Program-made: the position numbers and the translations under genes | Shown here: piece after piece, positions 35,758 through 41,184 of the stretch | Position numbering within the stretch: position 1 is the stretch's first letter | How the letters are laid out: each line of letters starts with the position of its first letter | Source of the DNA: an uncultured Rhodospirillaceae bacterium | Lineage (GTDB): Bacteria; Pseudomonadota; Alphaproteobacteria; Rhodospirillales; Magnetospirillaceae | Length of the DNA: 41,184 nt | Assembly (NCBI GenBank): GCA_903901915.1 | Contig: CAIUSV010000062.1 | Location: 1 to 41,184, forward strand | Direction: 5' to 3' | The notes under the pieces: model-generated | Database searches by the model: none | What the model saw: only the letters and a program-made list of their open reading frames with translations | What the model was told of the DNA's origin: nothing

Positions 35758-36205
35758 GGCCGCGATAGGGCGGCACGCCCTGGTCGGGCAACCACAGCCC
35801 CTCGGGTGGCACGCCGGTCTGCCAGAACACGTCGATGGGAATGCCGCCGCGCGGATACCAGTAGCCACCGATACGCAGCCAACGGGGAGCACAGGCCGCC
35901 ACCAGCCGCCGGGCGATTGTCAGGGTACAATCCTCGTGGAAGGCACCATGGTTGCGAAAGCTGCCCAGGAACAGTTTCAGCGACTTGCTTTCCACCAGGG
36001 CCGCCGCCGGGGCGTAGTCGATCACCAGATGGGCGAAGTCGGGCTGGCCGGTGATGGGACACAGCGAGGTGAACTCGGGCGCGGCGAAGCGCACCAGATA
36101 AAGACTGTCGGGATGGGGGTTGGCAACGGTTTCCAGCACCGCCCGGTCGGGACCGGCGGGTAACGCCGCCGCATGGCCGAGCTGGGTAAGGCCGGAGCCC
36201 GTCAT
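35750..36205 (-). CDS. queF: NADPH-dependent 7-cyano-7-deazaguanine reductase
   Basis: QueF reduces preQ0 to preQ1 in queuosine synthesis. The 151-residue unimodular form carries nucleophile C49 and general acid D56 ([16 protein letters not shown]). The substrate-binding segment [20 protein letters not shown] provides the specificity Glu, and GGIPIDVFW lies at the C-terminal side. The ATG at 36205 overlaps the hldE stop (ATGA) and its end overlaps queG, so two Q-pathway steps are translationally coupled behind a heptose gene. Confidence 0.96.
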   Translation of the reverse strand: MTGSGLTQLGHAAALPAGPDRAVLETVANPHPDSLYLVRFAAPEFTSLCPITGQPDFAHLVIDYAPAAALVESKSLKLFLGSFRNHGAFHEDCTLTIARRLVAACAPRWLRIGGYWYPRGGIPIDVFWQTGVPPEGLWLPDQGVPPYRGRG

Positions 36206-37674
36206 CCCGCCGCCCCGTTCAGCTTGCGGATGGTGTTGGTGGTGCTTTGGCCGTCGATCAGGTCGGCCAGCACCACCCGGCCACCCCAACCGTGGACCAG
36301 ATCGGCCCCCACCACCTTGTCGATGGTGTAGTCGGCGCCCTTGACCAGCACGTCGGGCCGCAGCGCCTCGATGGTCGCCCGCGGCGTGTCCTCGCCGAAG
36401 ATCACCACCAGATCCACCGGCGCCAAGGACGACAGCACGGTGGCGCGCGAGGCCTCCGACTGGACCGGCCGGGTCGGCCCCTTCAGCCGCTGCACCGAGG
36501 CATCGCTGTTCAGCCCCACCACCAGCCGGTCACAGGCTGCCTTGGCCTGGGTCAACAGCGAGACATGACCGGGATGCAGCAGATCGAAACAGCCGTTGGT
36601 GAACCCGACCTTATGCCCCTTGCGGCGCCAACGGTCGACGATTTCAACCGCCGAGACCAACGGCACGATCTTGGAATCTCCGGCGGTGAGGTCGTCATGG
36701 TGCAGCGCCGCCACCACCTCTTCGGCATAGGCGACGGCGGTGCCAACCTTGCCGACGACGATGCCGGCGGCGGCATTGGCGAGATGGGCGCCCTCCAGCA
36801 GCGACGCCCCCGAGGCCACGGCGGCGGCCAGCGTCGCCACCACGGTGTCGCCGGCGCCGGAGACGTCGAACACCTCGCGCGCCTCGGCGGCCAGATGGTG
36901 AACCTCGCCATCGACGGTGACCAGGGTCATACCGTCCTGGCTGCGGGTGACCAGCACCGCCCCCAGTGAACAGGTGTCGATCAGATGCCGAGCCGCCCGA
37001 ACCACCGCCTCGTCGCCCTCGACGTCCATGCCGGTGGCCTCGTGCAGCTCCTTGCGGTTGGGCGTCACCACGGTAGCGCCGGAATAGATGGAATAGTCGG
37101 CCCCCTTGGGGTCGATCACCACCGGCTTGCCCAGTTCGCGGGCGCGACGGATCAGCCGGCCCACCACCGTCGGCGACAACACGCCCTTGCCGTAGTCGGA
37201 CAGCACCATGGCACCGGCCTTGGCCAACAGCCGCTCGGCGCGGTTCAGCAACTGGTCGCGGATGGAATCGCCGACGGCGACGCGGGACTCGCGGTCGGCC
37301 CGCAGCAACTGCTGATGCGAGGCGAAGAACCGGGTCTTGATGGTGGTCTGCCGTCCGGGTTCGACGACGATGCAGGGATCGATCTCGCCGTGCTCGCCGA
37401 CCAGACGGGTGACCTCACGGCCGGCGGGATCATCGCCGACCACCGCCACGAAGGCCGGCGCGGCTCCCAGCGCCACCAGATTGCGCACCACATTGCCGGC
37501 ACCGCCCAGCATGGCGGTTTCGCGCTCGATGAACAGCACGGGGATCGGCGCCTCGGGGCTGACGCGATCGACCGAGCCATAGACGAAGCGGTCCAGCATG
37601 GCGTCGCCGACGCATAGCACCGGAGTATCGCGAAGCAGGCCGACCCGGTCGGCAAGGGCGGAAAGTTCGGTCAT
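36202..37674 (-). CDS. hldE: Bifunctional heptose-7-phosphate kinase / heptose-1-phosphate adenylyltransferase
   Basis: 490 residues. The N-terminal PfkB-type kinase (about 1-325) phosphorylates D-glycero-D-manno-heptose 7-phosphate; seen are [15 protein letters not shown] and the catalytic-base motif [14 protein letters not shown] near 272. The C-terminal nucleotidyltransferase (about 350-490) has [19 protein letters not shown], with the HxGH-type motif LHPGH, and [14 protein letters not shown], forming ADP-heptose for the LPS inner core. Fusion of both domains is the standard proteobacterial form. It heads the hldE-queF-queG unit. No other LPS gene is in view. Confidence 0.97.
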   Translation of the reverse strand: MTELSALADRVGLLRDTPVLCVGDAMLDRFVYGSVDRVSPEAPIPVLFIERETAMLGGAGNVVRNLVALGAAPAFVAVVGDDPAGREVTRLVGEHGEIDPCIVVEPGRQTTIKTRFFASHQQLLRADRESRVAVGDSIRDQLLNRAERLLAKAGAMVLSDYGKGVLSPTVVGRLIRRARELGKPVVIDPKGADYSIYSGATVVTPNRKELHEATGMDVEGDEAVVRAARHLIDTCSLGAVLVTRSQDGMTLVTVDGEVHHLAAEAREVFDVSGAGDTVVATLAAAVASGASLLEGAHLANAAAGIVVGKVGTAVAYAEEVVAALHHDDLTAGDSKIVPLVSAVEIVDRWRRKGHKVGFTNGCFDLLHPGHVSLLTQAKAACDRLVVGLNSDASVQRLKGPTRPVQSEASRATVLSSLAPVDLVVIFGEDTPRATIEALRPDVLVKGADYTIDKVVGADLVHGWGGRVVLADLIDGQSTTNTIRKLNGAAG

Positions 37675-37825
37675 GGAACCCCGACATGTGATGGCCCCTG
37701 CCTGCTAAACCAACGGGGGCCTCCTTGCAAGACAAAATGGGCGGCGGCGGGTCCATCGTTTCTCCCTGATTGGCCGCTATGGTGTTTCGGTCGCCGGGAT
37801 GGTCCCCGACGCGAGAGAAAGGCCG

Positions 37826-38347
37826 ATGGACATGACCACCGGAAATCTCCCCACCGAGGCTTGGATCGAAAGCCACTGCCAGAGCCCGCCGGGCACGTCC
37901 CGCGACCGATCCGGGCGGCGTCCGGGCGGCAACGACCTTGCCCGCTCGTTCCACTGGCGTGACGCGTTTCACATCGGCCACTCCGGAATCGATCAGGAAC
38001 ACCGGCGGTTCTTCGAGCAGCTGGCCAACGCCGCCCAGTTCATCGACGACCCCCGGAGGATCGAACGGCTGTTCCTCGATCTGTTCCAGGAACTGCTGCG
38101 CCACCTGGCCGACGAGGAACGGGTGATGGACGAGGTCGAATTCACCGGCCTCGCCCAGCACCGGCTCAGTCACAATGTCGTCGCCGAACAGGCCAAGGCC
38201 GCCCTGACGATCGGCTGCGACGGCGAGTGGGCGACCGCGCTCCGACTGTTGGGGGCCTCGGTGCTGGAACACGTCACCGAGGAGGACTTCAAGCTGCGGC
38301 CGCTGTTCGGCCACACACATTCGTTAGGCGGAACACCGTCGCGCTGA
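37826..38347 (+). CDS. Bacteriohemerythrin with all seven di-iron ligands
   Basis: 173 residues. Residues 1-42 are a polar, probably disordered extension. The hemerythrin domain follows: SFHWRDAFHIGHSGIDQEHR, LLRHLADEERVMDE, QHRLSHNVVAEQ and VLEHVTEEDFKLRPL. Ligands are H59, H93, E97, H112, H116, H149 and D154, a complete di-iron site able to bind oxygen. The start at 37826 has GAGAGAAAGG just upstream; an in-frame ATG at 37799 has no site. It ends 40 bases before a Cache-type sensor kinase gene on the same strand, suggesting an oxygen or redox input to that system. Contrast with the degenerate homologue at 19738. Confidence 0.9.
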   Translation: MDMTTGNLPTEAWIESHCQSPPGTSRDRSGRRPGGNDLARSFHWRDAFHIGHSGIDQEHRRFFEQLANAAQFIDDPRRIERLFLDLFQELLRHLADEERVMDEVEFTGLAQHRLSHNVVAEQAKAALTIGCDGEWATALRLLGASVLEHVTEEDFKLRPLFGHTHSLGGTPSR

Positions 38348-38387
38348 TAGTTTTGGACCGGCCCATGGCTGGCGCGGACGGGCAGAA

Positions 38388-40226
38388 ATGAGTCCCACAT
38401 GGTTTCCGGTTCCGAAGTGGTTGAACGCCTACCGCCACAGCGTGGTGGTGCGTCTGGTGGTATTCGGCATCGCCATCGTCGTTGTCGCGATGGTGTTGCG
38501 CGTGATCGTGCTGCTGCCCTATCTGCGCGACGGCGTCGCCACCTTGGCGTCATCGCACCAGCTGGCCATCGCCGAATACGTCGCCAGGGATATCGACGAC
38601 AAGATCAAGGCGCGCATCGATTTCCTCGACCGCCTCGCCCGGCATCTGCCCGAGGATATCCTGAACGATCGCGGTCGCCTGGAAAGCTGGCTGCGAGAAC
38701 GGCACGAGACCTTTCCGGCATTTTCCTCCGGCTTCATGGTGGTTCCCCTGAACGGCCGGGGCATTCTCGCCGATTATCCGGTGGTGGCGGGCCGCCGGGA
38801 CCTGAACTTCGGTGGCGACGACTGGTTCGTCGAGGCCACCAGCGAACGACGGGTGGCGCTGGGCAAGCCCGTGCGCGAGCGGACCGCCGGAGAGCCCATC
38901 ATCGTCATGGCCGCGCCGGTGCTCAACTCCCAAGGCCAGGTGATCGCGGTGCTGGCCGGGGTCAGCGCCCTGGTTTATTCCGGCTTCTTCGATACCTTGC
39001 AGAAGACACAGATCGGAGAAACCGGCGGGTTCTTGTTGATATCGCCCCGGGACGACGTGTTCGTCGCCGCCACCGATCCCGCCAAGGTCCTGCGGCCGCT
39101 GCCGCCGCCCGGCGTCAACCCCCTGCATGACCGGGCGATGGCCGGCTATCGCGGCACCGGCATCACCGTCAATCTGGCTGGCATCGAGGAACTGTCGGCC
39201 ATGGTGTCGGTGCCCACCACCGGCTGGTTCCTGGTCGCCCGGGTGCCGACCAGCGAGGTGTTCCAGGTCGTCGAACAGGCCCGGACCTTCATTCTGCGCA
39301 ACGCCCTCGGCCTTGGCGGGCTGGTGGTATTCGGCCTGACGGTGGTGCTGCCGCGCTTTCTCAGCCCGTTGACTACCGCCTCGCGGCTGATCCACCGCAT
39401 GGCCACGGGCGAAATCGAGTTGCAGCCGTTGAAGGTGGTTCATCGCGACGAGATCGGCGAACTGGTGGAAGGCTTCAACTTCCTGCTGGCCCGCGTCAAC
39501 GAGGTCACCGAGGAACGGGTGGCCGAGAAGGCACGCATGGCGGCTTCACTGCGACAGTGGATGGCCGACACCTCGCACGAGTTGCGCACGCCGATCGCGG
39601 TACTCAGGGCGCAGATCGAGGCCATCCAGGATGGCATTCATGCCGCCGATACCTCGACGCTGGCCGTTCTTCACCGCGAAGTGATGGGCTTGTCGCGACT
39701 GGTGGACGACCTTTATACCCTGGCGCGCTCCGATGTCGGCCAATTGGAATGCCGGCTCGGCCCCACCGACCCCTCCGCCCTGCTCGACGAACTGATCGCC
39801 GCCTATGGCGACCGTTTCGCCTCGGCCGGACTGGAACTCGAATGGATCGCCGCCACCGCCCAACCGCTGGTATCGGGTGACCCGGCGCGGCTGCGTCAGG
39901 TGTTCGCGAACCTGCTGGAAAACACCCTGCGCTACGGCAATGTCGGCAACCGGCTGCGAATCACCGCCGAAATCCTGCCGGACGCGCTGGCGCTGTATTT
40001 CGACGACAGCGGGCCGGGGGTTCCCGATGCCTCGCTACCGCACCTGTTCGACCGTTTCTATCGGGTGGATGCCTCACGCTCGCGCGAACGCGGTGGCAGC
40101 GGTATCGGGCTGGCGGTGTGCCGCAGCACCATCGAGGCGCACGGTGGCCTGATCTCGGCGTCGCCCTCGCCGCTGGGCGGTCTTCGCATCGCCATTATGC
40201 TGCCTCGCCTGAAGGAGGGCTCGTGA
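38388..40226 (+). CDS. Cache-HAMP sensor histidine kinase
   Basis: 612 residues. TM1 is about 19-46. A large periplasmic dCache-type sensor spans about 50-295 (DKIKARIDFLDRLARHLPED, then FGGDDWFVEATSERR and MAAPVLNSQGQVIAVLAG, both typical of Cache domains). TM2 is about 303-322, then HAMP (328-380), HisKA with ADTSHELRTPIAV (H397) and HATPase with LLENTLRYG, DDSGPGVPD and GSGIGLAVCRS. The catalytic half resembles BaeS. Its stop overlaps the GTG start of the response regulator (GTGA), so the pair is a cognate two-component system. The ligand is unknown; Cache domains usually bind small organic molecules. Confidence 0.93.
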   Translation: MSPTWFPVPKWLNAYRHSVVVRLVVFGIAIVVVAMVLRVIVLLPYLRDGVATLASSHQLAIAEYVARDIDDKIKARIDFLDRLARHLPEDILNDRGRLESWLRERHETFPAFSSGFMVVPLNGRGILADYPVVAGRRDLNFGGDDWFVEATSERRVALGKPVRERTAGEPIIVMAAPVLNSQGQVIAVLAGVSALVYSGFFDTLQKTQIGETGGFLLISPRDDVFVAATDPAKVLRPLPPPGVNPLHDRAMAGYRGTGITVNLAGIEELSAMVSVPTTGWFLVARVPTSEVFQVVEQARTFILRNALGLGGLVVFGLTVVLPRFLSPLTTASRLIHRMATGEIELQPLKVVHRDEIGELVEGFNFLLARVNEVTEERVAEKARMAASLRQWMADTSHELRTPIAVLRAQIEAIQDGIHAADTSTLAVLHREVMGLSRLVDDLYTLARSDVGQLECRLGPTDPSALLDELIAAYGDRFASAGLELEWIAATAQPLVSGDPARLRQVFANLLENTLRYGNVGNRLRITAEILPDALALYFDDSGPGVPDASLPHLFDRFYRVDASRSRERGGSGIGLAVCRSTIEAHGGLISASPSPLGGLRIAIMLPRLKEGS

Positions 40227-40894
40227 CCGCACCCGGCAAACGCATCCTGATCGTCGAGGACGAACGCACCATCGCCGAGATCCTGATGGACTACCTGCGT
40301 CAGGCGGGTTTCCTCCCCGTCCATCTCGAGAACGGCCAAACCGCCCTGGACGCCATCCGGAACGGCTCCTTCGATCTTGTCCTGCTCGACGTCATGCTGC
40401 CCGGATTGGATGGTTTGACGGTGTGTCGCGAGGTGCGGACGTTCTCGACGGTGCCCATCATCCTGGTCACGGCCCGCGTCGAGGAGGTGGATCGCCTGCT
40501 GGGGCTGGAAATCGGTGCCGACGACTACATCTGCAAGCCGTTCAGCCCGCGCGAGGTGGTGGCCCGGGTGGCGGCGGTTCTGCGCCGCGCCGCGCCGCCC
40601 ACCCCCGACATCCGCGTCGATATCGACGAAGCCGGTCAGCGCGTATCCATCGGCGGTCATCGTCTTGACCTGACGCCCACCGAATTTCGCCTGCTGCGGC
40701 TGCTGGCGTCGCGACCCGGGCGCCTCTATTCGCGGGCACAGATTCTCGAACTCGCCTACAGCGATGACAAGGAGGTGTCGGACCGGGTCATCGACAGCCA
40801 CGTCAAGAACATCCGCCGCAAGGTCGCCGCCCTGGTTCCGGGGCTTGAGGTCATCCACGCCGTCTATGGCATCGGCTACCGTTTCGAGCTCTGA
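40223..40894 (+). CDS. OmpR-family response regulator (BaeR-like), partner of the Cache kinase
   Basis: 223 residues from a GTG overlapping the kinase stop by four bases. Receiver: acidic pair E12/D13, D56 (LVLLDVMLPGLDG), T in LVTARVEE and K in YICKPFSPRE. The winged-helix DNA-binding domain has DLTPTEFRLLRLLASRPGRL, SRAQILELAY, VSDRVIDSHVKNIRRK and a C-terminal YGIGYRFEL. The wording is close to BaeR of E. coli, but the sensor's Cache domain differs from BaeS, so the envelope-stress role is not transferable. Targets are unknown. Confidence 0.93.
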   Translation: MTAPGKRILIVEDERTIAEILMDYLRQAGFLPVHLENGQTALDAIRNGSFDLVLLDVMLPGLDGLTVCREVRTFSTVPIILVTARVEEVDRLLGLEIGADDYICKPFSPREVVARVAAVLRRAAPPTPDIRVDIDEAGQRVSIGGHRLDLTPTEFRLLRLLASRPGRLYSRAQILELAYSDDKEVSDRVIDSHVKNIRRKVAALVPGLEVIHAVYGIGYRFEL

Positions 40895-40966
40895 CCGCCG
40901 CTCCATACTGGCTCCACAATCGTCGTCCACCATGGCTGCCTACCATAATCGGCTGTGGACGGGAAA

Positions 40967-41184
40967 ATGGCAGTAGGACTGACAGGGGTGGAACGCACCT
41001 TCGGAGCGGACGAGATCATCGTCAGCAAGACCGATCCTCAGGGGCGCATCATCTATGCCAACGAGGTCTTCCTGCGCATGGCGGGCTTCTCCGAGCAGGA
41101 ACTGCTGCACCAGCCGCACAGCATCATCCGCCATCCCGACATGCCGCGCTGCGTCTTCAAGCTGTTGTGGGACACCATCGCCGC
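40967..41184 (+). CDS. Aer-like PAS-domain protein, N-terminal part (runs off the window)
   Basis: The first 72 codons are visible, from an ATG at 40967. A PAS domain begins FGADEIIVSKTDPQGRIIYA and has LRMAGFSEQELLHQPHSIIR followed by HPDMPRCVFKLLWDTI. The HxxIRHPDMPR pattern is the FAD-type PAS of Aer and of many PAS-containing methyl-accepting receptors, so the missing part is probably a chemoreceptor signalling domain or a regulator. It follows the response-regulator gene by 72 bases. Aer senses internal redox state for energy taxis; function here is inferred from the PAS alone. Confidence 0.8.
   Translation, partial: MAVGLTGVERTFGADEIIVSKTDPQGRIIYANEVFLRMAGFSEQELLHQPHSIIRHPDMPRCVFKLLWDTIA

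Overview
The window is a GC-rich, gene-dense chromosomal segment of an alphaproteobacterium. The evidence is a class I lysyl-tRNA synthetase, GTP-type PEP carboxykinase, a pyrB plus non-catalytic dihydroorotase pair, heavy use of two-component signalling and hemerythrins, and very GC-rich third codon positions. The overall style suggests Rhodospirillales, perhaps Magnetospirillum-like; the genus is an inference from memory of gene content, not a database result. No IS element, prophage, CRISPR array or rRNA was seen. Most genes abut or overlap, and no gene-free stretch exceeds 300 bases.

Layout. 1-1746: the translation corner, with tRNA-Tyr, tRNA-Gly and the 5' part of tuf on the minus strand behind a probable sigma70 promoter, and rlmB plus tRNA-Thr on the plus strand. 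1762-5406: the mlaA lipoprotein gene, then a periplasmic solute-binding protein overlapping a membrane histidine kinase. 5478-13638: a complete Kdp potassium system, kdpDE on the minus strand divergent from kdpFABC, with a candidate KdpE direct-repeat operator between them and a 27-residue membrane micropeptide ahead of kdpF. 13642-16636: a single-domain response regulator, an M48 metalloprotease, a tandem universal stress protein and an RluA-type pseudouridine synthase.

16633-21314 is the most unusual part. It has a PAS hybrid kinase with a Cys-rich sensor, a CheY-like regulator, a CheX-like phosphatase, a hemerythrin-like protein that lost exactly the two His ligands of one iron site, and a paralogous Cys-PAS kinase broken by a frameshift. 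21556-25560 holds lysS, a solitary CcdB-family protein, a DASS anion transporter and plsY. 25553-30641 continues a long minus-strand run: non-catalytic pyrC, pyrB, a uracil-DNA-glycosylase-like protein with an apparent non-standard start, a CbbY-like HAD phosphatase, a cupredoxin lipoprotein, a cupin_5 protein and a glutathione transferase.

30776-37674: a small BamE-like lipoprotein, pckG, a flavin-reductase-like PNPOx protein, an unrecognised low-complexity protein, an Xre regulator with inverted repeats upstream, and the minus-strand queG-queF-hldE cluster. 37826-41184: a second hemerythrin with all seven ligands, then a Cache-HAMP histidine kinase, its OmpR-type regulator and the start of an Aer-like PAS protein, which together look like a redox, oxygen or taxis sensing cluster.
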